Below the pieces are notes generated by a model. That model was not told the DNA's origin, did no database searches, and saw nothing but the letters and a program-made list of their open reading frames with translations. Positions 26,936-36,915 of a DNA stretch of 64,000 bases are shown here, in pieces. How positions within the stretch are numbered: the stretch's first letter is position 1; the number at the start of each line of letters is the position of its first letter. The DNA is taken from assembly GCA_017744715.1 (NCBI GenBank), contig JAGIAT010000004.1, positions 248,001-312,000 of the forward strand, given 5' to 3'. Source of the stretch: Niabella sp. Its GTDB lineage: Bacteria; Bacteroidota; Bacteroidia; Chitinophagales; Chitinophagaceae. A program made the translations under genes and the position numbers.

Positions 26936-28306
26936 TTATTTCCGTTCAAACGGTACGTCCAGTGTTGCGCCCGGATCGCCCTGTTGTTTCATCCAGCCTT
27001 CCAGCTTTTGCCGGTACGCGGCTATCTGCGCTGCATATTTTTTATCACCGGCCAGGTTGTGCAACTCATAGGGATCGTTTTCGAGGTCATAAAATTCTAC
27101 GGCGGGCCGGTGCATATTGCGTTCCACCAGTATTCTATCTTTTGGAGATGTTTCGGCTTTCTCCTTCCAGCTTACCCAGTAAGCATTTTTGGGATTCATC
27201 ATATACTTAATGTGATAATTTTTACCAGGTGTAAGATTCAGCAACAACTTATACCGGCCGTCGCGAATGCTGCGGATCGGATACGGCGGGCCTTCCGGCA
27301 AATTATTGTGAATGCCAAAAGCCACATCCCTTGCCTGCTGCGTTTTGCCCTGGAGTACGTCCAGGAAGCTGCGCCCGTCGAGCTGCGCAACAGGATGGCC
27401 GCCTGCGATATTAATAAATGTAGGCGTAATATCTTCATATTGTACAATGGCACCGGTAGCCGTTTTGGGTTTTACCACGCCGGGCCAGCGCACGATCATC
27501 GAACTTTTTTGTCCTGCATCCCAAAGCGTCCATTTGGCGCCCGGAAACTGCGCACCCTGTTCCCCAAGGAAGATAAATACCGTATTCTCTTCCTTTCCTG
27601 TTTCTTTTACCGCCTGCATCAGCTCCCCTACCTGGTTATCCAGCCTGCGCACTTCTGCCAGGTATTTCTGAAACTGTTTTCTTGTGGGTTTGGTATCTAC
27701 CCAGTGCGGCGGCAGGATCAGCTTCTCCGGATCAAACTCGGTGGTATCTCCCACCGTCCACGGAGCATGCGGGTTGATGCTCATTACAAAAAGACAAAAG
27801 GGTTTCTGTTGCCCGCTCATAAAAGCTTTTACATCTGCCAGCGAATAATCGTCTGTAGGGGATACACAATTGGGTTCAAAACCTTTAATGATTTCGAAGG
27901 GGAACACCGTCCGGGGCTTTGTGCTATGGTCTTTCCCGGTTAGGGCAACCGTATAACCCAGGCCGGAGAGGTAATGCCCGATACTTTTTAAGGTATCATA
28001 TACCGGTTTGTGATTCTGGTAAGAGCCATGCCGTACCGGGTATAAGCCGGTGAACAGTGAGGCACGGGTAGGTACACACATCGCCTCCGATGCGATCATG
28101 TTGTTGAATTGCATGCCCTGATCTGCCAGCCGGTCGATATTGGTGGTTTTAAGATTGCGGCCGCCATAGCAGCTGAGCTGCCGCGAATCGAGGTCGTCTG
28201 CCATGATTACTACAATATTGGGCTGCTTGCTACGCTGTTCCTGGCTTTTAGCAACAATACCTGCGAACAGCAATACAAACAATAACAACCCGGTTCTCTT
28301 TGTCAT
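26936..28306 (-). CDS. secreted S1 sulfatase, heparan N-sulfatase-like subgroup
   Basis: The 456-residue protein has a signal peptide ending near KSQ, the metal motif VIMADDLDSRQLSCYGG and the formylglycine motif CVPTR (Cys77). In place of the usual GKWHLG it has TGKDHSTKP. The late motif reads FLGEQGAQFPGAKWT rather than TSDNG. The GKxH and GEQG variants resemble the sulfamidase-like branch of S1 enzymes (human SGSH relatives), so N-desulfation or a distinct ester specificity is possible. That assignment is tentative. It lies 52 bases upstream of the next sulfatase and 12 bases after the phosphodiesterase gene on the same strand. Confidence 0.87.
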   Translation of the reverse strand: MTKRTGLLLFVLLFAGIVAKSQEQRSKQPNIVVIMADDLDSRQLSCYGGRNLKTTNIDRLADQGMQFNNMIASEAMCVPTRASLFTGLYPVRHGSYQNHKPVYDTLKSIGHYLSGLGYTVALTGKDHSTKPRTVFPFEIIKGFEPNCVSPTDDYSLADVKAFMSGQQKPFCLFVMSINPHAPWTVGDTTEFDPEKLILPPHWVDTKPTRKQFQKYLAEVRRLDNQVGELMQAVKETGKEENTVFIFLGEQGAQFPGAKWTLWDAGQKSSMIVRWPGVVKPKTATGAIVQYEDITPTFINIAGGHPVAQLDGRSFLDVLQGKTQQARDVAFGIHNNLPEGPPYPIRSIRDGRYKLLLNLTPGKNYHIKYMMNPKNAYWVSWKEKAETSPKDRILVERNMHRPAVEFYDLENDPYELHNLAGDKKYAAQIAAYRQKLEGWMKQQGDPGATLDVPFERK

Positions 28307-28318
28307 ATGATCATCTTT

Positions 28319-29647
28319 TTATCGGTTTGAAAAAATATCGGGCAAAGCATTGGTGCCATTGCCAATGGAAGGAATGCCCAGCAGGCGGCAGACCAGCGGT
28401 GCAATATCCAGCATGCGCAGCCGCGCCAGCGTACTGCCTTTTTTGATACCATAGCCCGCCGCAATAAACCCGGTATAGATCTCATCAAAATCCGGGTAAT
28501 AGCCATGTGCGCCGCCCAATGGCTTTGTGCGGATCAACGGGCCCTTTATGGCATTGCCGGCCACGATCCCTTTTTTCATGGCCAATGCCAGTTCCACTTC
28601 CGGGTTGGCACCAATCTCCGTAAGCTCTTTCTTTGTAACAATCCGGAACCATTGATTTCCCCGCGGCAACCGGCGTAGCAATTGTTCTACCTGTTGTACC
28701 GTGGCAGCATCTCCGGCTTTTTTTGTATACAGAAAAGCAGCGCCGCCTGCCGTATAAAATTTGGCTTTCCAATCCTCACCGCTGATCAGTCCATTCTTTT
28801 CCAGCAGCGCATTGGGCGCAAAGCTTTGCGTGGCATCTACAAATCCATGATCGCCCGTTACGATGATGGTTGTATTGGATGCCTGCCCGGCTTCTTTTAT
28901 CGTGGCAACTACCTGCCCGATCATACTATCGATCAGGGCCACTGCTTCCTTTACTTCCGGAGCATCCCGGCCATGCTCATGCTGGGCATGATCCGCCTGT
29001 ATGAAATGGATGGCCAGCAATGCCGGCTGGTATTGCTTAAATATAAAGGCCGCCATCCGGCCAATGGTACGATCTACCTCCCGGTATTTAAAGTCATCCG
29101 CAGTAACCGTTCCGCTGCCGGAGGCCGCCATCTGATCCAGCATGCCGGCCGGGGTAATATACGGCCGGGTTACAGAAAGCTGGTCTGTTTTTTCATCACC
29201 GTCGGCCCGGCGCACTGGAAAATTATAGTCAATCGGCGCGCCAACCGTTACCGGCCACATCACGGCTCCGGATGTAAGTCCCGCTTGCTTAACCGCCTTC
29301 CATAGTGTGGGTGTTTTTATCGCACTGTCTTCCCAATACCAGCGGCCCTTTGGGGCTTCAACCGGGGCATTGTAATAAATACCATGTTTTCCCGGAGGCT
29401 GACCGGTAACGATGGATGTATGCGAGGGATAGGTTACGGTAGGAAATACCCCCACTACCTGCCGGGCATAAACACCCTGTTGTTTTAGCTGTTTCAGGTG
29501 CGGGGCGGGCCAGGCAGGATCCAGGTAAAATTCCGGACGGAGCCCATCGATACTGATCAGCACCACATGTTTTGCAGGCTGTGCTTTTGCCGGCAGTATT
29601 CCACCAAGCACTATTGCAACAAAAAGTATTCGTTTCAATAACATCAT
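28319..29647 (-). CDS. secreted NPP-type phosphodiesterase / alkaline-phosphatase superfamily protein
   Basis: The 442-residue protein has a signal peptide (cleavage near KAQ), then VVLISIDGLRPEFY (first metal Asp). FPTVTYPSHTSIVTGQPPGKHGI carries Thr72, the nucleophile position of nucleotide pyrophosphatase/phosphodiesterases, where sulfatases carry Cys. HFIQADHAQHEHG and TGDHGFVDA supply the remaining metal ligands. It would hydrolyse a phosphodiester or pyrophosphate bond outside the cytoplasm. Its placement between two sulfatases of the same superfamily, with gaps of 12 bases and zero bases, suggests it acts on the same material, for example a phosphorylated glycan. It could instead only scavenge nucleotide sugars. 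Confidence 0.88.
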   Translation of the reverse strand: MMLLKRILFVAIVLGGILPAKAQPAKHVVLISIDGLRPEFYLDPAWPAPHLKQLKQQGVYARQVVGVFPTVTYPSHTSIVTGQPPGKHGIYYNAPVEAPKGRWYWEDSAIKTPTLWKAVKQAGLTSGAVMWPVTVGAPIDYNFPVRRADGDEKTDQLSVTRPYITPAGMLDQMAASGSGTVTADDFKYREVDRTIGRMAAFIFKQYQPALLAIHFIQADHAQHEHGRDAPEVKEAVALIDSMIGQVVATIKEAGQASNTTIIVTGDHGFVDATQSFAPNALLEKNGLISGEDWKAKFYTAGGAAFLYTKKAGDAATVQQVEQLLRRLPRGNQWFRIVTKKELTEIGANPEVELALAMKKGIVAGNAIKGPLIRTKPLGGAHGYYPDFDEIYTGFIAAGYGIKKGSTLARLRMLDIAPLVCRLLGIPSIGNGTNALPDIFSNR

Positions 29648-31702
29648 CTATTTTTTTATGGGGATCAGTTCCACATCGTCAATCCACAGCTGTGAGCCGG
29701 GTGCCGCTGTTCCAAAATAAAGCCCAACCCGGTACGTGCCGTTCTCGGGGATGGCTGCTGAAGTACATTCAAAATCTTTAATACCGGGCTTAACCTCCAA
29801 CTCCTGGTCAATCACCTTTGGAGCGCCCGTACCGGTGCTTTCAAGCCGCACAAAGAAGCGGGTACTACGATTGGCGGTTGCCTTCATTTTTATTAAAAAC
29901 CGTTCTCCCTGCTGTGCTTTAAAAGGCCAGAGCATGGAAAGCGCCGCGGGCTTTGCTGCCGGTTGCGCTACAGCAATGAATGCCGATTTTTTTCCGGAGA
30001 TACGGCTGTTATCATCGATCCTTATCGAGCCCTTCAGCTCCGCTGCCTGGTGCACGTTCCAGCCGCCCAGGTTGTCGTCGAAACTTCCGTTGATGTTTCT
30101 GCGATAGGCCTGCATCCGCACCCCGTACTCCCGCGTATCGAGAGGAAACGCACCTATTTTACGGGCCCATTGCTCCCAGTCGGCATATAGTGCTTTCACG
30201 CGTTCCGGTTGTTTGCGGCTCAGGTCGTTCATCTCCGTGGGGTCTGCATCCATGTCGTACAATTGCAGCGTGTTCATTGAAAACGATGCGTCCTCCGGTG
30301 TTTTGGCAACCAGCTTCCAACTGCCATCGCGCAGGGCGATATTCGCCTCATGCTCCCAATAGATCCGCCCCCGGTTATTGGCCTGTCCTGAAAAATGAGG
30401 CAGCAGGCTTTTGCCTTCCATCGGGTGGATGTTATGACCCTGGAATACGGAGGGGTACTGCGCTCCGGACACCGCCACACAGGTGGCCATAATATCGGTG
30501 ATATGCCCGTAGCCGGAAACAAACTGGTTATTCAGGCGGGCGGCAATACCCTTTGGCCAGTGCACGATCAGCGGGGTGGCAATGCCGCCTTCATGGGTAA
30601 AGTGTTTATACTGCTGAAAGGGTGTGCTGCTTACATTTGCCCAGGGCAGCCGGTAGCTTTCAAATGTGGCCGCTGTACCATCCACTGCTTTGCTTTTGCC
30701 ACTGCTGATAAACTCGGCGCATGCGCCGTTGTCGCTGAGAAAAAAGATCAGGGTATTATCCAGCTCATTGTTTGCGCTGAGTGTTTGTATGATCCTTCCG
30801 ATCCCTTCATCCATGATATCGATCTGTGCTGCATAGATGGCCATGCGCCGGCTCATTTCCTCCTGTTCTTTACCCGTCAGCCGGTCCCATGCAGGAACGG
30901 TGGTATCCCTCGGCGTGCATACCGCTGAAGCCGCAAACAAACCGATCTCTTTTTGTTTTTTAAAACGCCGGGCCCTTATAACGTCCCAGCCCTTTTTATA
31001 TTCCGCTGTATATTTATCAATGGTGGCCTTCAATGCATGCAGGGGCCAGTGGGGTGCTGTATAGGCCACATACATAAAGAAAGGATCCTGCTTTCTGCTG
31101 CTGAAATGATCCTGTAAAAAGCGCACGCTGGTATCGGAGATGGCGTTGGTCAGATAAAAATGATCGGGGGCCTTATATTTCCGGTTATCGCTGTAAAGCA
31201 CTGGTGTGAAATAATTGGCCCCACCGGGAATGATGCCGAAATAACGATCGAACCCACGCTGCCGCGGCCAGTTATCCGTTACTTCACCATCGATCTTCCG
31301 CTCATTGGTCACATGCCATTTGCCGGTCATGTAGGTACGGTAGCCGGCCGTTTTTAATACCTCGGCGATCGTTACGCATTCGTTGTTCAGGTTGTCCTGG
31401 TAAGCAGGCCCGGTACCCAGGTCTGCCGCTGCCATCCAGCCCATTCCGGCCTGATGCGGGTAAAGCCCCGTTAGCAGGGAAGCCCGCGTTGGACAACACC
31501 GGGCCGCATTGTAAAACTGCCGGTAACGGATGCCTTCCTTTGCCAGCTGATCCAGGTGCGGCGTACGGATTTCTCCGCCATAGGCACCGATATCGGAATA
31601 GCCCATATCATCTGCCATAATGAGGAGGATATTGGGTTTCGACTGCGCACGGATGAACACTGAAACGCACAATAAACATATTAAAACGGAAAAGCGGAAC
31701 AT
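29648..31702 (-). CDS. secreted S1 sulfatase with extra C-terminal domain
   Basis: The catalytic part (about 20-520) has LLIMADDMGYSDIGAYGG, formylglycine motif CCPTR (Cys69), TGKWHVTNE and FFLSDNGACAE. CCPTR and the long NWPRQRGFDRYFG block resemble the S1_4 arylsulfatase branch; I cannot test that. Beyond a usual sulfatase end, residues about 540-684 form a beta-rich module (WNVHQAAELKGSIRIDDNSR ... LWIDDVELIPIKK) typical of carbohydrate-binding or jelly-roll add-ons. The total of 684 residues is well above the usual 480-560. The stop is directly followed by the phosphodiesterase start with no gap, so the two are very likely coupled. Confidence 0.9.
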   Translation of the reverse strand: MFRFSVLICLLCVSVFIRAQSKPNILLIMADDMGYSDIGAYGGEIRTPHLDQLAKEGIRYRQFYNAARCCPTRASLLTGLYPHQAGMGWMAAADLGTGPAYQDNLNNECVTIAEVLKTAGYRTYMTGKWHVTNERKIDGEVTDNWPRQRGFDRYFGIIPGGANYFTPVLYSDNRKYKAPDHFYLTNAISDTSVRFLQDHFSSRKQDPFFMYVAYTAPHWPLHALKATIDKYTAEYKKGWDVIRARRFKKQKEIGLFAASAVCTPRDTTVPAWDRLTGKEQEEMSRRMAIYAAQIDIMDEGIGRIIQTLSANNELDNTLIFFLSDNGACAEFISSGKSKAVDGTAATFESYRLPWANVSSTPFQQYKHFTHEGGIATPLIVHWPKGIAARLNNQFVSGYGHITDIMATCVAVSGAQYPSVFQGHNIHPMEGKSLLPHFSGQANNRGRIYWEHEANIALRDGSWKLVAKTPEDASFSMNTLQLYDMDADPTEMNDLSRKQPERVKALYADWEQWARKIGAFPLDTREYGVRMQAYRRNINGSFDDNLGGWNVHQAAELKGSIRIDDNSRISGKKSAFIAVAQPAAKPAALSMLWPFKAQQGERFLIKMKATANRSTRFFVRLESTGTGAPKVIDQELEVKPGIKDFECTSAAIPENGTYRVGLYFGTAAPGSQLWIDDVELIPIKK

Positions 31703-31751
31703 TCGTTATTCAATTTAAAGTTAGACCTTCTTTTGATGCATGGGTTTAAAA

Positions 31752-33440
31752 TTACCATCCGGGATTCTGATTGGCAGTTCCGATATTCGGATTTTGCGTA
31801 ATCTCATCGGCCGGCAACGGGTATAACAGGTTCTTTGGTATCTCAATACTCATCTGTGGCGCATTGACAGCAAATTCATTGGAATACTTTTTTGTTGTTG
31901 TACTATACGTTGGCATTTTCTGCGGATATTTCGACAGTACTTCTTTAAACTGGTATTCAAACATGGTTTGCGCCGGGCTCAGCGGGCTGCGCATACGCAC
32001 AAGGTCAAACCAACGTTGTCCCTCTCCCGTTAGCTCCAGGCCCCGGTCATCAAAGATCTTCATCCGGAATGCATCCCTGGATATTCCCGGTGCAATATCA
32101 GCCGGCACCGCCCGCTGGGTACCATTTGCATTCCTTGCCCTTGCTCTTACCTTGTTGAAGGCTTCCAGTGCCACGGCTGTTGGACCGTTCAGTTCATTCT
32201 CCGCTTCGGCTTTTATCAGGTAGATCTCCGCAAAGCGGATCACAAAAAAATCGTTCCCGTTATTGCGCCCGTCTTTTCCATTGGGATCAATGTATTTGCT
32301 GATCAACGGGGTGGTAATATTGCCCTCATCTGCAGCAGGAAGATTGGGATAAACCGCATAATATTTTTTCTGGGTAACGTTATACCCTTTCTGAAAAAAA
32401 GCACCTTCATTCCGGTAATCGATCACCTTTACCCCGCCGATCACGGAATCGTAATCGCCGGTACGGTAATAATCCGCCACCCAGGGCATCACCCGCATAG
32501 AGCCGTCCCCGGCTCCGTTGGGCGGATTGCCGCAAACCTGGTGGGTATTGGGAGCCCCAAAGCGCAGCGCAAACTCTGAACCGGCCGCAGGCTGGGCACG
32601 GTCCTGCTGATCCACCATAAACCGTACACCAAAGATCACTTCATTATAGGCGTCATTTTCGCGGCTGATATCGAAGAGATCCTTATAATTGCCCAGTAAC
32701 TGGTACTGGTTGCTTTGTATTACGGAGTCGGCATAGGTGATTGTTTTCTGATAATAACTGCTACCATCCTGTCCTTTTAATGATAACTGGTTGCCAAAGG
32801 TTAATGCAGCATGGGCATAGATGGCCTGGGCAGCCCCTTTGGAAGCACGGCCCAGTTCTGCCACCGGAATATTTTTTGCCAAGGGCAGCAATGCAGCTGC
32901 TTTCTCCAGGTCGGAAAAGATCTGCGCATATACCTGTTGTACGGTGCTGCGCGGAAGGTAAAAATCGGAGCCAACATCGGTTGCATTCAACCGCAGCGGT
33001 ACACCCCCATATAAACGGACCAGGTAATAATAACAGAACGCTCTTATAAAATAGGCATCGCCGTAGGCGCGCTGCTCGGCTGCTGCATCCAGCTCCTTTG
33101 TATCGAGCTGCGCGATCAGATCATTGGCACTGCCGATGGTAAAATACAATACGCTCCAAAAACCGGATACGTTTACAGAGGTCAGCGTCCGGTCAGAAAA
33201 AGGCAGCAGCTCACCGGATGCGGCCGCATACAGATCATCAGCAGAAAGAAACAGCATGGCCATCCCTCTGAACTTAAAGGCATTGGAATTATTCAGACGG
33301 GCGTATAATCCTTTAACCACCACTTCCAGATCCCGTTCGCTGTTGATGGTTGCCGGCGTTGGTACATCAAGCAGGTCTTCCTTTAAACTGCAGCCACCCA
33401 GTACAACGGCGGCCAGCAGTAACGCAATAATATATTTCAT
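31752..33440 (-). CDS. susD: SusD/RagB family glycan-binding lipoprotein
   Basis: Starting at the ATG at 33440 gives MKYIIALLLAAVVLGGC with the lipobox Cys at 17; an in-frame ATG at 33473 would bury this signal. The rest follows SusD: helical TPR-like repeats (AYGDAYFIRAFCYYYLVRLYG), the RagB/SusD C-terminal block (GLELTGEGQRWFDLVRMRS), and the ending IPKNLLYPLPADEITQNPN. It forms the surface lid of the SusC transporter, holding the oligosaccharide at the cell surface. It lies 29 bases after susC on the same strand. This is the only SusC/SusD pair in the window. Confidence 0.95.
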   Translation of the reverse strand: MKYIIALLLAAVVLGGCSLKEDLLDVPTPATINSERDLEVVVKGLYARLNNSNAFKFRGMAMLFLSADDLYAAASGELLPFSDRTLTSVNVSGFWSVLYFTIGSANDLIAQLDTKELDAAAEQRAYGDAYFIRAFCYYYLVRLYGGVPLRLNATDVGSDFYLPRSTVQQVYAQIFSDLEKAAALLPLAKNIPVAELGRASKGAAQAIYAHAALTFGNQLSLKGQDGSSYYQKTITYADSVIQSNQYQLLGNYKDLFDISRENDAYNEVIFGVRFMVDQQDRAQPAAGSEFALRFGAPNTHQVCGNPPNGAGDGSMRVMPWVADYYRTGDYDSVIGGVKVIDYRNEGAFFQKGYNVTQKKYYAVYPNLPAADEGNITTPLISKYIDPNGKDGRNNGNDFFVIRFAEIYLIKAEAENELNGPTAVALEAFNKVRARARNANGTQRAVPADIAPGISRDAFRMKIFDDRGLELTGEGQRWFDLVRMRSPLSPAQTMFEYQFKEVLSKYPQKMPTYSTTTKKYSNEFAVNAPQMSIEIPKNLLYPLPADEITQNPNIGTANQNPGW

Positions 33441-33469
33441 GAATGTTTTTTTTAACAATGAATGAATGA

Positions 33470-36400
33470 TCACAATCCCAGTTCCAATCCAGCCGAGAAC
33501 GTACGGGGCAGCGGTAACGTACCATAATCCATACCACTGCCGAGCGCATCGCTGTCAAACGCGTTGATGTTCGGGTCGTACCAGGAATAATTGGTAAAGG
33601 TGTAAAGATTTGTGGCCGACACAAATACCCGCAGCGCCTGGATAGGCGCTTTCTTTTTCAAATTGAACGCATACCCCAGGCGTACCGTCTGGATCCGCAG
33701 AAAGGAAGCGTCCTCTACCATCCAGTCGGGGAACCGCTGGGAAAAGCGGATGGTATTGTTGGTTGGCCTTGTATATTGATTGCTGGTTCCGGGCCCCGTC
33801 CAGCGGTTGTCCCAGGCTTCCTGCGTAGCATTGAAATTGCCGCTGGTATTATTAGCTCCTACCATCCACTGATTCAGGTTAATGAGCTGATTGCCCTTAC
33901 TTCCGATGATATTAAACCCGAAGGAAAATTTCTTATACGTAAACTCATGACTCATGCCATAGGTAAAATCAGGTGCGGGGTTCCCGATAATGGTCTTGTC
34001 GTCCTCGGTGATCTGCCCGTCTCCGTTCACATCCACAAACCGCGTCATACCGGGCTTTGCCTTTCCTTTTTCGGGTCCGGCATCCACTTCTTCCTGTGTT
34101 TGGTAAATACCATTGGTCTTATAGCCCCAGAAGGATGAAATCGGATAGCCCACCTTTGCCACCTGCAGGGGTTGGCTCAGGATAATGGCTCCGGCCACCA
34201 CATAAACACGACCGTACGTAATGCCCAGCGATCCCATATCCAATACCTTATTGGAATATTTGGAGAAGTTAGCGGAGATGTTCCAGGTAAGCGGTCCTTT
34301 GTTGAATACGTTATAACTGGCTTCCACATCCACCCCCTTATTGAGCACCTCACCGATGTTGGTAAACATATCGCTGTAGCCGGAGGAACTGGGCAGGGCC
34401 AGGTTGATGAGCAGGTCGGTCGTGTTCTTTTTATAGTAATCGATCGAAAAACTCAGGCGGTCTTTTAAAAACGAAAGATCCATCCCGATATTCATTTGTT
34501 TGGTATTTTCCCAGCCAAGGTTGGGGTTCTGAAAATCGCTGAGCACATAACCGGGTGCAATACCGCTTCCCAGCACCACATAGTCGATCCCGTACTTGGC
34601 CTGCGTGGCACCGATGGCTACGTTCTCATTGCCGCTGACGCCATAACTGGCGCGGAATTTCAGCGTAGATACCGCATTTTTCCAGTGTTCAAAAAAGGCT
34701 TCATTGGAGGCATTCCATCCCAACCCCACCGCCGGGAAAAAGTTCCACTTATTTCCGGGTGCCAGGCGGGATGACCCATCCGCCCTTCCGGTAAGCATCA
34801 CCACATACCGCTGATCATAGGTATAATTGACCCGGCCGAGGAACGACTGGAGCACTTTATTCCGGGGACCATTGGTGAGGAATCTTCCGGGCGACAATGC
34901 GCTGTTGAAATTGTAGTAGGTCATCTGGTCCGAAGGAAAATTCATATTGGTTACGCTGGTCGATTTATTGACCCAGCGCTGGTAGGAATAACCGGCTACA
35001 ATATTCAGGGAGTGTTTTTGATCCAGCACCTTCCGGTAGGTAAACAGATGATCTGCCAGGTAGTTGGTATTGGCATTATCTGCACGTGTAGCATAGCCAT
35101 TGGGAGCTGTATTGCCCACAAACGTGCCCCGCGGATAATATACATTCCGGAGTGAGTACATATCGTTCAAACCGGCGCGCAGTGTGTATTTCAGGCCTTT
35201 TGCAATTTCATAATCCACGCTCAGGTTGCTGATCAGCGTACGGATCTGCGTTTTATCCTTCACCAGGGTGGTTACCAGTACCGGGTTATTGGCAAATGTT
35301 TCATCCAGATCCCCATCCGCTTCAAAAGGCTCCTGCAGCGGATTGGTAACCAATGCTCCCATTACCGCAGACGAGCCCATGATGCCCGTCCAGTTCGATT
35401 GTTGTCCGTAGTACCGGTCTGCCATTGAAAAATAATTCTTAATGCTGATCTTCAGTTTATCATTGACCTGCCTCGAAAAATTAGCCCGGAAGCCATAGCG
35501 TTTGTACTGGGCATTTTTAATGATCCCCCGCTGGTCTGAATAGTTGCCGCTTACCAGGTAATCATTACGCCCGTCCCGGCCGGATAAAGAAATCTGGTGG
35601 TCCTGCGATAACGCTGTTTCATATATGGCGTCCTGCCAGTTCATGCTGACGCCGGTGGCCAGTATCGAGTCCATTGCATGTTGTGTATATACCGAATCCT
35701 TGCCGTCATTCAGGTTTGCTTCGTTCTTATAGGTCATAAAATCGCGGGCACCCAACATTTTTATCTGTTTGGGCAAACTGCTCCAGTCAAACCTTGTGGT
35801 ATAGGTGAGTTTATCCCGGCCATTGTTGCCGGCTTTGCCCGACTTGGTGGTGATCAATACCACTCCGTTAGCACCCCTTGAACCATAAATGGCCGTTGAA
35901 GACGCGTCCTTCAGGATATCTACTGAGGCAATATCATTCGGATTCAGGGAGGCCAGCGGGTTGGCGGCCGATATATCCAGTCCGCCGTCTACTCCCATAC
36001 CGGCTTTCGTAGATCCATAGCTGGATTCTACCGGCTGCCCGTCAATTACGATCAGCGGCTGGTTATCACCGGTCACGGAGGTTTTTCCCCGGATATTGAA
36101 AGTAACACCCCCACCGGGCTCCCCCGTATTGTTAATGATCTGTACGCCGGCCATGCGTCCCTGCAGGGCTTCCGTTACCGATACAAAACGATTGTCCATT
36201 TCCTTATCCAGGTCCAGTTTGCTGATCGCGCCGGTCACATCGCTTTTCTTGAGCTGTCCGTATCCTACCACCACTACTTCATCCATATCCGATATGGTGG
36301 AATCGAGGGTAATAAACAATTGTGTTTTGTTGCGGACCGCTACTTCCACCCGCTTGTATTGGGCATGCGAAACAACCAGTACCGCGTTCCCGGGTATATT

Positions 36401-36628
36401 GAGTGAAAACGTTCCGTCTGGTTTGGAGGTGGTACCCGCACTACGGCCTTTCACAACAATGGAAGCGTCCGCTACCGGGTCTCCCAATAAATTTTTTATG
36501 GTTCCGGTTACCCGGATCCGGTTATCCTGTGCCATTGTACTAATGCCTGTAAGCATAACAGCTAACAGGATCAGCAACTGGTTCCGGTAGTCTGAAACCC
36601 TGCATTTTAATAATCCTACTATTCTCAT
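33470..36628 (-). CDS. susC: SusC/RagA family TonB-linked outer-membrane transporter
   Basis: The 1052-residue protein has a signal peptide (cleavage near TMAQ), a carboxypeptidase-D-like regulatory domain (about 35-115), the SusC box EVVVVGYGQLKKSDVTGAIS, a plug with NIRGKTSVTGDNQPLIVIDG, and the long barrel. It imports oligosaccharides into the periplasm with SusD, driven by TonB. The first gene of the minus-strand unit, it is transcribed from the divergent control region at 36629-37022. The downstream order susC, susD, sulfatase, phosphodiesterase, sulfatase, sulfatase, HTCS, sulfatase has only short gaps and is probably one long operon or a few overlapping ones. Confidence 0.95.
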   Translation of the reverse strand: MRIVGLLKCRVSDYRNQLLILLAVMLTGISTMAQDNRIRVTGTIKNLLGDPVADASIVVKGRSAGTTSKPDGTFSLNIPGNAVLVVSHAQYKRVEVAVRNKTQLFITLDSTISDMDEVVVVGYGQLKKSDVTGAISKLDLDKEMDNRFVSVTEALQGRMAGVQIINNTGEPGGGVTFNIRGKTSVTGDNQPLIVIDGQPVESSYGSTKAGMGVDGGLDISAANPLASLNPNDIASVDILKDASSTAIYGSRGANGVVLITTKSGKAGNNGRDKLTYTTRFDWSSLPKQIKMLGARDFMTYKNEANLNDGKDSVYTQHAMDSILATGVSMNWQDAIYETALSQDHQISLSGRDGRNDYLVSGNYSDQRGIIKNAQYKRYGFRANFSRQVNDKLKISIKNYFSMADRYYGQQSNWTGIMGSSAVMGALVTNPLQEPFEADGDLDETFANNPVLVTTLVKDKTQIRTLISNLSVDYEIAKGLKYTLRAGLNDMYSLRNVYYPRGTFVGNTAPNGYATRADNANTNYLADHLFTYRKVLDQKHSLNIVAGYSYQRWVNKSTSVTNMNFPSDQMTYYNFNSALSPGRFLTNGPRNKVLQSFLGRVNYTYDQRYVVMLTGRADGSSRLAPGNKWNFFPAVGLGWNASNEAFFEHWKNAVSTLKFRASYGVSGNENVAIGATQAKYGIDYVVLGSGIAPGYVLSDFQNPNLGWENTKQMNIGMDLSFLKDRLSFSIDYYKKNTTDLLINLALPSSSGYSDMFTNIGEVLNKGVDVEASYNVFNKGPLTWNISANFSKYSNKVLDMGSLGITYGRVYVVAGAIILSQPLQVAKVGYPISSFWGYKTNGIYQTQEEVDAGPEKGKAKPGMTRFVDVNGDGQITEDDKTIIGNPAPDFTYGMSHEFTYKKFSFGFNIIGSKGNQLINLNQWMVGANNTSGNFNATQEAWDNRWTGPGTSNQYTRPTNNTIRFSQRFPDWMVEDASFLRIQTVRLGYAFNLKKKAPIQALRVFVSATNLYTFTNYSWYDPNINAFDSDALGSGMDYGTLPLPRTFSAGLELGL

Positions 36629-36842
36629 AATGACATTTTAGCAATTCAATAAAAAGATGGGGTGCGGTGTACCTGCGGTACGTGTTGCAATCGTAGCTGC
36701 AATATAACAACAGCCACTGCCGCATACTGTCATTATTGTAGGCATTGCTGTAATAATTGTCTTTTCATTCTCCGGCAGCCAGGCCACCCCGGAACATCCT
36801 TTTACAACAGGAGTCTTCATGTCTCTTTAAAATTGTTTGGTG

Positions 36843-36881
36843 AAAAATAAAAGTCCACAAATTTAGTAGACTTTTATTTTT
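36843..36881. repeat. perfect 13-bp inverted repeat around the susC -7 element
   Basis: The arm AAAAATAAAAGTC (36843-36855) is the exact reverse complement of GACTTTTATTTTT (36869-36881), with a 13-base spacer. The spacer contains the candidate susC -7 element, which fits an operator. It could also form a hairpin in RNA on either strand. Confidence 0.6.
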
Positions 36882-36889
36882 CCCACCAA
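36858..36889 (-). promoter_or_regulatory. candidate susC promoter
   Basis: On the minus strand TTG (36889-36887), a 21-base spacer and TAAATTTG (36865-36858) resemble the Bacteroidota promoter. The -7 element is an exact match to TAnnTTTG, while the spacer is one or two bases longer than the best examples. Regulated promoters often deviate in this way. Confidence 0.5.
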
Positions 36890-36915
36890 GAAATCGTCCG
36901 TCAAAATTGTTTTTT

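Noticed and set aside
26984..27943. 319-codon plus-strand frame
   Set aside because: It lies antisense within a conserved sulfatase gene and has no domain.
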